64,000 bases of DNA, from positions 7,958,001 through 8,022,000 of the forward strand of contig CM034411.1 of assembly GCA_019925095.2 (NCBI GenBank), read 5' to 3'. Positions 33,435-42,789 of the stretch are shown in pieces. Both the position numbers and the translations under genes were made by a program. Source of the stretch: Dendrolimus kikuchii. Taxonomy: Eukaryota; Arthropoda; Insecta; Lepidoptera; Lasiocampidae. The notes below the pieces were generated by a model that had not been told where the DNA came from, did not search any database, and worked only from the letters and a program-made list of their open reading frames with translations. Numbering within the stretch: position 1 is the first letter of the stretch; every line of letters starts with the position of its first letter.

Positions 33435-34125
33435 ACTATGATTCGTATACCACAAACAGAGTCTTGTCGAGAACGTTTAAAAAAATGGATATACTTACTG
33501 TCCCGTGTCTTTATATACTGGTTGTCTTTTTTTTTGGCCAGGGGAAATCCGTTTGAGGACTAAGCCGCGACAGACATAGAAGCCTGGGGGGATAATTCGC
33601 GACCCGTGAGTGTAGGATTCGCCAGATTGGGGGTGGCACTAGCGTGCCCAGTCAGAACTAGTGCCACGCTATTGCCACTCCCCAGTTAGGGATATCCACT
33701 AAAACCCCAGGGTGTTCCGTCCTGCGCCTTATGCCAGGGCTACGGGACAGCGGGATTCCCGACTCCGCGTGCCTTGGCAGGCCTGGGCCTCCCTCACTAG
33801 GCCTCTTCCAATACCGGGGGAGCTTCTCCCCCGGCGTCTATGTACTGGTTGTCCTCACTTATCTCGCAAAAATATTTCACAGAGTTTGAGATGCAGGAAG
33901 AAAGAAAACATAGAGAAGCCACAAGAAGGAAAGATTTAAACAATAAAATAATGCCATCTTTAAATGTTGTAAAGCACAGTTTCACATATCAGGCTGTTGA
34001 CATTTTCAACAAACTGCCTGTTGACCTAAAATTGAATATAAAGCAATTTTTTAAGCGTAACGTTAAAGCATTCATTCTCAAAGCATATTATTCAGTTGAC
34101 GATTATTTTTCTTCTTAAATATGAA
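33435..34125 (+). pseudogene. Jockey-group LINE C-terminus, split by a GC-rich retroelement
   Basis: The left part reads FKKMDILTVPCLYILVV at about 33476-33526. After the insertion the frame resumes with LTYLAKIFHRV, and near 33955 with PSLNVVKHSFTYQAVDIFNK, then LPVDLK and AYYSVDDYFSS at a stop near 34116. These are conserved carboxy-terminal blocks of insect Jockey-like ORF2. The last ~60 codons are open. Confidence 0.7.
33527..33838 (-). mobile_element. GC-rich 312-bp retroelement with 15-bp duplication
   Basis: The flanks TATATACTGGTTGTC (33512-33526) and TATGTACTGGTTGTC (33839-33853) differ at one base. A T9 run follows the left flank, so the element is on the minus strand with a poly(A) tail. 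The interior is GC-rich, non-coding and contains short palindromes (TGGCACTAGCGTGCC, then ACTAGTGCCACGC). A long duplication with poly(A) indicates LINE-type insertion. It may be the 3' UTR of a 5'-truncated LINE or a SINE. Confidence 0.75.
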
Positions 34126-34193
34126 TATGATTATATAAAAATTCCTTCCTATTGACATAATATTTTTGTAAAATTAATAATATTTATTGTAAA

Positions 34194-34651
34194 CTAGCTT
34201 CATCCCCGTGGTATTTATTATTCCTTCAATTAAAATTTTATAGATCGCAATACCTTATAAGACTTCTTTATATAAGTAGACAACATTCAACGTAAATGTA
34301 TGATGATACCGGCAATATCAATACTTAATTAGGCGCATAAGTTGTATAATAAGCTGTTTAAGTAATTAACGTTTTTTTAACTATCCCACGGGAACTCTTT
34401 AATTTTCGGGATCAAAAGTAGCCCATATCTGGACCAGGGATATAAGCTACCACCATACAAAATTTCATTTAAATCGGACCAGTCGTTTCGGAGATTAGCC
34501 CGTACAAACGGACAAACAAACAGAGAAACAAAAAAAATGAAAAAATTCTTAATTAGTTCTATTTTACTTCTTATATCCCCCTAATTCGGTTTTTACCATT
34601 TTTTTCATTGTACAGAAATTCGACCTCTACGGTTTTATTATATGTACGAGA
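34194..34651 (-). mobile_element. Helitron (CCCACGGGAACTC family), copy 2, longer
   Basis: The minus strand starts A|TCTCGTACATATAATAAAAC at 34651 and contains the same CCCACGGGAACTC block as 13374-13687. It runs on through unrelated filler to CCACGGGGATGAAGCTAG at 34194, followed by T. The two copies share about 280 bp at the 5' side but have different 3' halves, as is common in Helitrons that pick up flanking sequence. Confidence 0.65.
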
Positions 34652-35874
34652 TAGATTTGAAAATTTTTGTAATGGTAATTATGACTACGTATGTATATTC
34701 AAACACAATTTTTTTGTTGATAGATTAATATAAATATATAAATAAATTAAAAAACTGGGACTTAAAACTAGGATGATGATTACTCTTTACAAATCTACAT
34801 TTCCCAAGAATGAAAGATAAACAAATTCAAACTTCGTAGCGGAACAGCGTAACAAAACAAAAGATTTACGCGAAAACTTGTATATTAGGCTTGTGAATTA
34901 GTTATCCAGTGCCGTTTTAAATTAACTCTTAAAAGTTTATTTTGTCTTGTGACATTTTAATGTACAAGGCAAAGTTGTGAATAAAGGTGTGCCTACTTAA
35001 TAATCTAGGAATCATTGTTTCAAATTCGTATCTTGGGCTTTTGTTTATTTTGTACAGGTGTATGCAAAAGTTGTAAATAATCTAACATAACATCGCGGTC
35101 TTTGCGGTTCAGCGATCTAGGCCACGAGTCTGCTGTTACAATCGTGTCGAAATGATCATTCACTAAACTTACGTAGCTACTACGATCGATGATCAAGCAT
35201 TCCGATACTATTCTAACAGCAGACTTGGCCATGAGAGTGTTTTATGTAGAAATATTTATTCCAGTTTAGATTTCATCACGGAAAAAGAATAAGAGGAAGG
35301 ACAAAAACCTAACTAAAATGTATCCTTGAAAAGCTCCTAAATGAGCATATGGCGCCACATATGACTCTTCACTCTTTCGACAATAGTGTTACAACCTAGA
35401 CGCCGACAAAGACAAATTCCACGTACAGATTTGTATAAGCAAATTTATTACCCGTCGGCATTTGAACTAATAACATTGAAACTATTGTAATTATCTTATG
35501 ATCGTCTTCTTTTGTTTACTTATCTATTGGCATACGTTTCTAGAGAACAGCCTATTGTTGTATTGTAATCATTAGCCAGGTGTTACGGATTTTAAAGTAC
35601 AAGCGATTTCTAGGAAATTCGGTCACGTTGCCGGGCAGACACCTTGCATTTGTGCAGTATAAAACTATGATCTGATTGAGGGAGGGGGCAGTCAAGCGAG
35701 AACCACGCAAGGCGAGACACGTGTGCATTCGAGAATCTATTAGTGACGGACTTTGCGCGTTTTATTGAATTATGACTTTCTGTATTACGTTTGGATTTGC
35801 TGTGTTCGGTTATATTTTATTGAGTTTTTATTGAATTACGACCTTCTGCATTACTAGCAGATTAGAAGCTAAGG
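34652..35874. other. No gene seen
   Basis: Anonymous, with a MITE-G block (AAAAGCTCCTAAATGAGCAT, then ATGGCGCCAC) at 35325-35362. GAATTATGACTTTCTG/GAATTACGACCTTCTGC is a short direct repeat at 35765 and 35831. Confidence 0.4.
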
Positions 35875-36180
35875 AAAGGAATGCTCTGGTGTTTCGGGCA
35901 TGTGGAAATAATGCATGATGAAAGAATGACTAAACAGATATACAATGCAAAAGTGGATGGATGCAGAAGTCGTGGAAAGCCACGACACACCTTCCATGAT
36001 CAAATTGATCGTATACTAGCAGAATGTGATGTCAGGAGCCTTAAGAAGAGACGAGCGAGCATGACAAGAGCTATAAATGTCAAAGAAGCGAGTGAGGTGT
36101 ATAAGAACAAACCTGAATGGCGCTCTGTTGTTCGTACTTACCCCGCAAGGGAACTGGCGTGAAGCTATGTATGTATGTAT
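35875..36180 (+). pseudogene. LINE C-terminus (WFGHVE type) with (ATGT)n tail
   Basis: A 93-codon open frame from 35881 reads LWCFGHVEIMHDERMTKQIY, then KVDGCRSRGKPRHTFHDQID and EWRSVVRTYPARELA at a stop. This is a conserved carboxy end of an insect non-LTR ORF. The stop is followed at once by a TATGTATGTATGTATG tract, the short microsatellite tail used by RTE-type elements instead of poly(A). The frame is intact but lacks RT. A minus-strand copy lies at 38868-39065. Confidence 0.65.
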
Positions 36181-36453
36181 GTAAATTCTATAATAATTCC
36201 AACAGCATTTTAATTCGAGTTGCTAAACTCGTAAAAATAGGAATTTTACAAGGAGTTTGAACACGTATCATCATTCAGTCAAATCAGTATTTTTTGGGCC
36301 TGACGCTTTTACTAGATCCTGGTGGACACGACATGCAAAGAAAGAAAAATAGTTCCAAAAACACGCACTGGTCATAAAAATCGGGTTGTTCAAATATCAC
36401 TTTACTCAGATTATTTGCTAAATTTAGGCAAGACACAAAATAGATTTTTTTTG
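36181..36453. other. No gene seen
   Basis: Spacer between a LINE end and SINE-A copy 8. The frame from 36322 runs into the SINE and is not convincing. Confidence 0.35.
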
Positions 36454-36761
36454 TTTTTTTTTTTATTGCATGAGTTCAGCAGACAGGCAAACGGCCCACT
36501 TGATGCAAAGCGGTTACCATCGCCTATGGACATTTGCAACACCAAAGTTGCTACAAATGCGCTGCTGCTCTCTTAAGGGAGACTGGAACCTGGTCACTAA
36601 TGCCGGAACACAACTCAAGGTTGTTATGGCGACATGCTTTAGACCAGAGGTGGTAGCCATCCAGGGCAAATGCCCTACAGGCTGTGGGTTGTTAAATCGC
36701 CTCTTACGACAGGCCGCCCGGCCGCAGGAAATTGTATTCTTTCTCCGTTCCTGCTCGGATA
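36454..36761 (-). mobile_element. SINE-A copy 8, full length
   Basis: Poly(T), GAGTTCAGCAGACAGGCAA, GCTGCTGCTCTCTTAAGGG, GGCCGCCCGGCCGCAGG and CCTGCTCGGATA. Confidence 0.85.
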
Positions 36762-37235
36762 TTGCTTGTTAGCCTAACATCATATATTCATTAACAGAAA
36801 ATCCATATTTACCCTGTAATATATTATATGAGATTCTATGGGGTATCCTACTCACACTATAAATATATATACAGAATGATTAAATAATAATAACATAATT
36901 TATGTTATGTAGTTAACGAGTATGTCTCTCTGAAAGCGATGTGGTACATGGTCTTTAATTACCTTATAGTATTCTTGCTCGTGTAATTTTAATCATTTCC
37001 AACTTTATATGATTTTTCGTATTAGTCATTTGATAAGTATGTAAATAATCCCTCACACTCCCACATGACCAGATGGTAAGTGACTCTCTCGTAGCTTTAA
37101 ATTTGCGAAAACACCACTATTACCAATATAATCCGTTACCACTACGACTTTCGTTTATAAATACCTCAGATGAAAAAATAAATAATCGGAACTCTCAGAG
37201 TGAAGCCGATTAAAGGAATAATATATAAAATAATC
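36762..37235. other. No gene seen
   Basis: Anonymous AT-rich sequence. Confidence 0.4.
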
Positions 37236-37400
37236 GAACTAGTACAAAGATAGATAGATAGATAACACTTTATTGTACACCATTACAGAAAACAGAAAAT
37301 CTTATAGCCTAAAAATATTCTAAACGTGCACAATGGGCCGTCTTATCGCTAAGAAGCGATCTCTTCCAGACAACCCGTGGCAGGGAATAAAACAGATTGT
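37236..37400 (-). mobile_element. LINE 3'-UTR fragment with GATCGCT hairpin and (GATA)n
   Basis: The minus strand reads GGGTTGTCTGGAAGAGATCG, CTTCTTAGCGATAAGACGG, CCCATTGTGCACG and TGTACAATAAAGTGTTATC, then (TATC)n. This is the fullest version of the hairpin tail in the window. The target was probably a GATA microsatellite. Confidence 0.65.
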
Positions 37401-37429
37401 AGTGTTCAAAGGTGGTATAAATAAATATT

Positions 37430-37835
37430 AGAGGTTATGAGGTTAAAAAGGTGGAATAGTCTCACTTTTCGGTGTAGGCGCCCGTCACCAAGGGTTACTT
37501 TCGATTTCCCTGCGATCCATTGATCAGATCCTGACTTAGTGACAATGGGACCACCTTGGAAGTGTACTCTTTCGAATAAAGAAAAAGCTTTTAAAATCGC
37601 TAAACAAGAAAGAAAAAAGAAGTCGTGCAAGAAAGAAGTCAATTAACAATTTTCCAGGATTTCTTTAGATTGCGCCGAGATACACTCACCAGATTCTGTT
37701 ATGGTGACTATTGGCCCAATTCGGAGTATGCTCTTCCATTCATTATGATTTAAGAAACATTTTGAAAATTCGAGTAACGAACATACTAAAAAAAACATGT
37801 AGACGAACTGAAAACCTCCTCCTCTTTAAAGTCGG
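37430..37835 (-). repeat. AAGTCGGTT-family repeat, copy 2 (two internal units)
   Basis: CGATTTCCCTGCGATCCATT, GATCCTGACTTAGTGACAA and GGGACCACC recur in diverged form as AGATTCTGTTATGGTGACT and GGCCCAATTCGGAG. The piece ends CTCCTCCTCTTTAAAGTCGG, then TTAAAA, like the copy at 23140-24010. Confidence 0.6.
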
Positions 37836-38257
37836 TTAAAAATGCGTGTACGACGAACTTTATCAAAAAACATTTCAAAACAAAAACCACAGTCGTGGTC
37901 ATTATAAAAGCGAAATTAGTCGATGTAATTTAATAAAATTGCTGGGAGTTTGGAATATCGACAATTTATTAAACAAATTACCAACTTCCGACCGAGTATG
38001 TCCCAATGTATTTTTACATTCTTCCAAGTAATTTCTTTTTAACTGTACTTAAGAAATAATACTTTCTTATAAGTATTTTTTTGTGAAAGAAATCAATTAT
38101 TATCTAAAAATACGGTATAAACGACAAAAAAAATTTAATTACTGTATAACTTCGCGAATGACCATTATCTAGCTCAATTTTGAGCGGATATATGATCTTA
38201 GATCGAGCACGCTTACCTAGAAGGTACCTATTCACTCGGGACTCGAAGACACCCAGG
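37836..38257. other. No gene seen; 61-codon frame at 37846-38031
   Basis: The small plus-strand frame ends NLIKLLGVWNIDNLLNKLPT, then PNVFLHSSK. It has no family signature I can name and the surroundings are repeats. I do not call a gene. Confidence 0.3.
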
Positions 38258-38467
38258 TTTTTTTTTATTGCAGGAGATCAGCAGACAGGCAGACGGCCCA
38301 CTTGATGGAAAGCGGTTACCATCGCCTATGGACATTTGCAACACCAAAGGTGCCACAAATGCGCTGCTGCTCTCTTAAGGGAAACTGGAACCTGATCACT
38401 AATGCCGGAACACAACTTAAGGTTGTTATGGCGACATACTTTAGACCAGGGGTGGTAGCCATCCAGG
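38258..38467 (-). mobile_element. SINE-A copy 9, head replaced by LINE coding sequence
   Basis: The poly(T) tail and body are typical up to GTGGTAGCCATCCAGG at 38467. There the normal head (GGCAAATGCCC...) is absent and a LINE coding segment begins. See the chimera finding. Confidence 0.8.
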
Positions 38468-38620
38468 TTGTAGGTTTCGGGATAAACAGACTTCGGCAGT
38501 GAGTTCCACTCCTTGTGGTGCGCATAATGAAGGTGAACTGAAAGCGTTTTGTTCGTGTAGGCGGTATGTCCATCATATAGCGGTGCCGCATGCCAGTGCG
38601 TCTGGTTGTCCAATGATGGA
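38468..38620 (-). pseudogene. LINE C-terminal fragment fused to SINE-A
   Basis: The minus strand reads LYDGHTAYTNKTLSVHLHYA, then HHKEWNSLPKSVYPETYNL. The W-N-S-L-P...P-x-x-Y-N-L pattern is the conserved end of Jockey/CR1-group ORF2. At the base after this block the sequence becomes SINE-A body (GGATGGCTACCACCCC). Confidence 0.55.
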
Positions 38621-38867
38621 AGGGAGACGGCGGAATAAGATTTAAAAGCTATAATCCAAAATGTATCCGATAGAAAGCCGATAAATTGGCAACCTTGTGT
38701 CTATGTTCGAGACTTTGTATTTTGTCATTGAATAGCTGGTCGTTGCCTATCAACTTCTGGCTCTTCGCTCAGAATAATGATACCTACAGCGGTATAAAAC
38801 CATAAAAGAAGAATACTCCGACTGATTCACCCGGTAAAAATATAGCTTTGTACATACATACGAATAT
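38621..38867. other. No gene seen
   Basis: Anonymous spacer. Confidence 0.35.
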
Positions 38868-39065
38868 ACATAACTTCACGCCAGTTCCCTTGCGGGCTAG
38901 GCACGAACAACAGAGCGCCATTCAGGCTTATTCTTACACACCTCACTTGCTTCTTTGACATTCATAACTCTTGTCATGCACGCTCGTCTGTTCTTAAGGC
39001 TCCTGACATCACCTTCTGCTAGTAGACGATCAATTTGATCATGGAAGGTGTGTCGTAGCTTTATA
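38868..39065 (-). pseudogene. LINE C-terminus (WRSVVRA type), minus copy
   Basis: The minus strand reads HTFHDQIDRLLAEGDVRSLK, NRRACMTRVMNVKEASEVC and KNKPEWRSVVRA, then a stop and PARELA, and ends GTATATTCGTATGTATGT. It is the same family as 35875-36180, shorter and with one internal stop. Confidence 0.65.
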
Positions 39066-39225
39066 GCTTTGTAAAGCTCGTAAATCCTATAAACCTCGAT
39101 GGCGCCACATGTAATATGATATTTTTGATAGATTTAGTAAAAAATTAACATGACATGACAAAGGACGTCCGGTAGTGACATCTAGTTACGTAGGAAATTT
39201 AAGAGTTTCTTAGAGAAACGCTTTT
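39066..39225. mobile_element. MITE-G inverted pair (GATGGCGCCAC)
   Basis: AAAGCTCGTAAATCCTATAA, then ACCTCGATGGCGCCACATG at 39072-39111, faces its inverse, CGGTAGTGACATCTAGTTAC, then GTAGGAAATTTAAGAGTTTC, at 39170-39210. Single-arm relatives lie near 2880-2920, 7445-7480, 35325-35362, 46700-46756, 59143-59185 and 63005-63050. This pair shows the family has inverted ends. No target duplication seen and no coding. Confidence 0.5.
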
Positions 39226-39329
39226 TACAGAGGAGTGTCAATTCCAACATTCATATTCTGTGATAAAATTATAAACTAAAAATTACTTACGACGGTTTCT
39301 TTTATCAGCACCATCATCATCAACCGATA

Positions 39330-39660
39330 GTTAAAGTCTAGTTGCACTTGGAGCGTTCTCCACTTCGGGCTATCTTCAGCATCCCTTGTTTTGAGACCAT
39401 TCGTGCACTTCATCGTTCACGACATCGAGCCAGCAATTCTTGGGTCTGCTCCTTCTTCCGCAACGTGGCGGAGGTGGCATGTCTAGACATTTGTTCTCCC
39501 CATAACAAGCCGGTCTCCTTTAAATGTGACTGTACCAGCGTAAGCGGCTCTTTTGCAGTTTGTCTGCTATATCTCGGATATGAAGACTGCCGAAGATTCG
39601 GTTTTCTTTCATCAGCACGGGGTACTTGCGAAAAGCTATGCATACTTTCAAGATGGGATG
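39330..39660 (-). pseudogene. RTE-like LINE C-terminal fragment (RWY type), copy 2
   Basis: The minus strand reads GSLHIRDIADKLQKSRLRWY, then SHI, a stop, RRPACYGENKC and PKNCWLDVVNDEVHEW. It is the same family as 33150-33360. The 126-codon plus-strand frame across this block (39342-39722) is its antisense shadow. Confidence 0.55.
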
Positions 39661-39702
39661 GGGTTGTAACCCTAGTCATTGGTGTCTTAGCCGTTAAGAC
39701 AC

Positions 39703-40088
39703 CAAGGTTTAGAAACGGTTAAAACTTAACCGGTTTTAATTCGGTTATAACCGGGTTTGGTCAAATATTCCGTTCAGAGTGTAATCCTTAAATAGAGTGT
39801 TGTAGAAACCTGAATTAACCGGTTTATTCTGCGAGAAGAGGAAGAATCATTCTATCTCTCTCAAAACGTGTTTGTGTGCTACTGAAAACTTGCTATACCA
39901 CAAGGCTGCGTTTTGAAGGTGAGCTCGGAATTGTTCGAAACCAGTTTATTCAACAAATCCTATTTAACGAACTTTTGTTACCAAAAACCGGTTGATTGAG
40001 CTTAAAGTCACAACAAAATCAAAAAGAAAAGTTCTTATATATTTAGGCTTTAACCGGTTCTACTTTTTTTACCTGTTTCCCAGCCCTA
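39703..40088. mobile_element. hAT-like MITE rich in AACCGGTT repeats
   Basis: The left end CAAGGTTTAGAAACGGTTAA and the reverse of the right end, TAGGGCTGGGAAACAGGTAA, resemble hAT ends (consensus CAGGGCTGGGAAAC). AACCGGTT-like blocks recur at 39731, 39749, 39814, 39990 and 40052. This parallels the packed subterminal repeats of the hAT at 17058-20737. The 8-bp duplication is not clear. Non-coding. Confidence 0.5.
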
Positions 40089-40285
40089 ATTACTACCTAC
40101 CAACCACATCTTAATTATTATCTTCTCTAAAAATACATTTTACTCATAACATAATAGAATAGTTAATAATTAAATCAACTGACAATTAGACAGTTTTAAT
40201 CATCTTACAAAACTAGTCTAAATTATATAACCTATTATAATTAAATATTGTTTATACATTAATTAAAATTATTGTAATAATTATA

Positions 40286-40518
40286 TAGTAGACAGACAAA
40301 CATAAACATTGTATATCCCCAAGCTAAGCTAGTTACACTTGTGTTATGTGTTAAATACAACAAATCACTCTGGGGCCGATCCCAGACACCCAGACCATAT
40401 TAAATAACGGAAAGTACGTTTATGAAATTTACCATGCCAGAAACCGAACCCGTAGTCTCTTGCGTTGCAGTGAGATAGGCCGACAAAGGCTTAGCCCACT
40501 CAAACACAGAGGCGGTCA
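40286..40518 (-). mobile_element. tRNA-derived SINE, unsplit copy
   Basis: On the minus strand it begins GACCGCCTCTGTGTTTGAGT at 40518. It passes a B-box-like GGGTTCGGTTTCTGG, CTGGGTGTCTGGGATCGGCC and GCTTGGGGATATACAATG, then an AT-rich tail. It gives the uninterrupted structure for 14160-14705. Confidence 0.65.
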
Positions 40519-40533
40519 AAATAATTATATCTG

Positions 40534-40842
40534 TCAAGGAACGGAGAAAGAATACAATTTTCTACGGCCGGGCGGCCTGTCGTAAGAGGCGTCAAAACAA
40601 CCCACAGCCAAGTGGTAGGGTATTTGCCCGTCTGAATGTTTACCACCCCTGGTATAAAGTATGCCGCCATAACAACATTAAGTTGTGTTCCGGCATTAGT
40701 GGCCATACTTCAGTCTCCTTTTAAAGAGCAGCAACGCATTTGTAGTATCTTTAGTGTTGCAAATTTCTATAGGCGATACTAAACGCTTTCCATCAGATGG
40801 GCCGTCTGCTTATCTAGTGAACTCATGCAATAAAAATAAAAT
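40534..40842 (+). mobile_element. SINE-A copy 10
   Basis: AAGGAACGGAGAAAGAATAC to CATGCAATAAAAATAAAAT. It lies 16 bp past the tRNA-SINE. The first bases of the head (ATCCGTGC) are missing. Confidence 0.85.
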
Positions 40843-40845
40843 AGA

Positions 40846-41335
40846 AATCAAATTTTAAAAAAAACATTTTCTTATTCTATTCTACTCTATTCTAATACCT
40901 ATTTTGACGCATTTTCGTGTATTAATTGTTTTAGATATTATTTAAAATGATTTGTTTACATGCCATCAATAAATAAATTATTTTTACTACTTAGGCCACA
41001 GGATTAAAAAGGTATTAATACTTCCAATGACAAAATGAGTTGCATACCCAAATTATAAAAGACAGATCTTCGTAAGGAGGAATATAAAAAGCTTATTATA
41101 CCTAAATAACTTAAGTTACGACTCAATGCCTTTGCGAACTAATTTGAACGGAAAAAGTTTGGGCCTCCAATGGCCGCCATTATATTCTGAAATTTCTTTT
41201 TCTTACATCCAATTGAACAATTAGGCCGATTCTTGTTCTGTTCCGCTGATTCCTTTTATGTGTGATTTATACGTATACATTTCATGCTATAAGTAAATGT
41301 AGTATGAGTAACCATGGGCTATGATATATGTTGTA
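40846..41335. other. No gene seen; (TATTC)n remnant
   Basis: TTCTATTCTACTCTATTCTA near 40870-40895 is a degenerate pentamer repeat. The rest is anonymous. Confidence 0.35.
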
Positions 41336-41337
41336 AT

Positions 41338-41525
41338 TAAAACTATATTGTAACGGTTTTAAGCGCAGTTTTTATTTTATTTTTATTCCGCCGTTTCGGA
41401 CTATTTTCAGAAGCCGTGATCACGGAAGACAAACATTTTAAGTGTCAATGAGTAATGATGTTTTTGTTTAGTTTGTGTTTATTACGTCTATGGGAGCCTA
41501 ATCTAATTTACCACCACTTCGCATT
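41338..41525 (-). mobile_element. Penelope-like 3'-UTR fragment
   Basis: GTAACGGTTTTAAGCGCAG, CCGTTTCGGACTATTTTCAG, GTGATCACGGAAGAC and TATGGGAGCCTAATCTAATT match the reverse of the 3' end of 47262-48780. No coding remains. Confidence 0.65.
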
Positions 41526-41700
41526 CGACCACGGGACCGATTTTGATGACATTTATTGTGTGTATTTGAGTGGGTCCCGGGATAGTTTTGAATCACAATT
41601 GGACCCGGCAGGTGGCGCTGCAATAGGGTTCTAGATTTTTATTTTGTCAAACCATAACAGATTCTGCTGGGCTCCCGGACTATCTACTATTATAAAATAA
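41526..41700 (+). repeat. Dispersed repeat with CTCF-like GGCAGGTGGCGCTG
   Basis: GACCACGGGACCGATTTTG, GAGTGGGTCCCGGGATAG and TTGGACCCGGCAGGTGGCG read like a dispersed moth repeat, recognised from memory with modest certainty. The core at 41605-41621 matches the CTCF consensus CCASYAGRKGGCR with one mismatch. There is no gene nearby to test function. Confidence 0.35.
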
Positions 41701-42310
41701 TAATAATAAATGTAGATGGGAAATAATAAAGTAATAAAAAGCCGAAAAAGGCAATCACCCGATAACGCGGAGAAGTACTACCGTGAAAAAAAGACATAGA
41801 TTTCAGGCAACCAAGACACAAACAAACAAAACCATGAGATACTGTTAAAGGTGACAATAATTTGTGGTGTGACAGAGGAAGTCAACCTGAATAGAAAAGT
41901 ATGGAAGGAAAAGACATATTAAGCCGACTTGAAATGATTGGAAGAAAGAAAAAAAAAGTAGTAGGTAACCATGGCAGAAGAATACTAAGTGCAATTCCGA
42001 CAGACGCGGCAGGCAGCAGACGGCAACAGCAAATATTTTTTAATCTCCCTCGCATTCCAAACCCTTTACCACTGGTACTACTATCAAGATTTAATCCAAA
42101 TCACCGTCCAAAAACCACAAACTATTGTCGAATCCTCGGGCCCCTATTTTCAGGCACGTTCGTAAGCCATTTAACTCGATTGATGACGTCACTGCGTCCT
42201 TTTCACTGGCACATTAGGCACGTGAGCCATCCCTTGGCGGCCCAAAGGCCTGAAGCCCCTTTTAAGGCATTAATAAGCCTTCATACACACCATAGAGGAT
42301 AGAAGAGGTC
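41701..42310 (+). other. Unassigned block with a 133-codon frame at 41901-42302
   Basis: The frame starts MEGKDILSRLEMIGRKKKKV and ends near HPLAAQRPEAPFKAL. It is basic at the start and proline-rich later, with no domain I recognise. The block is GC-richer than its surroundings and includes TGACGTCA at 42184-42191. It could be an old transposon interior or a chance frame. There is no evidence for a gene. Confidence 0.25.
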
Positions 42311-42402
42311 ATTTTGGGGCCTTTACAATTTATTTAACTATTTCAGGTCGTCTAGATCAGATCGCTTTAAGCGATATGACCACCTTTTGTTTTAGCAAGT
42401 AA
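42311..42402 (+). mobile_element. LINE 3'-UTR hairpin fragment
   Basis: GTCGTCTAGATCAGATCGCT, then TTAAGCGATATGACCACC, keeps the hairpin tail module in a short truncated form. The outer-MITE copy inserted right after it. Confidence 0.45.
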
Positions 42403-42404
42403 TA

Positions 42405-42789
42405 GTTATTTATCGATACTAGTGCGGTAAGTTGGTTTTTACAAACGAGTAGACGAATGTAAGCCTGACACCAAGTCGAGGGCTTACCGTAGTCACCAGT
42501 TTGAAAAACCAACAACCGCACGTGTGTTATACAACGCTATTCAACACATTTACAAGAAAACAGTACAATAGGTAATTAAAGAAGCATAAATATCAGTCGG
42601 AAAATCGCAACGATCTTTGAAGTTTCTAATATGAAAATGTCGCGCATTTACAAATGGCGCCACGTGCGCGTGGTGGAATTAGAACTACATCTTTGAACTT
42701 TCTCTATATTATTAAAGTGAGCCAAATGTATAGATCAAAAGCGCTTCTAAGGAGGTTCGATTATTCAGCTTATTTATTCTCGTAATGTT
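42405..42789. mobile_element. Second copy of the outer MITE, uninterrupted
   Basis: It starts TA|GTTATTTATCGATACTAGTG and matches 16964-17057 and then 20746-21040 without the hAT. Across the insertion point it reads CGTAGTCACCAGTTTGAAAA, with a single copy of the octamer position. The right inverted end is missing after TCTCGTAATGTT. Confidence 0.75.

Noticed and set aside
39342..39722. 126-codon plus-strand frame with many cysteines
   Set aside because: It is antisense to an RTE-like LINE fragment whose minus-strand reading is recognisable.
41901..42302. 133-codon frame as a host gene
   Set aside because: No recognisable domain, no splice or promoter context, and the block is flanked by repeats. 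Kept only as an unassigned block.
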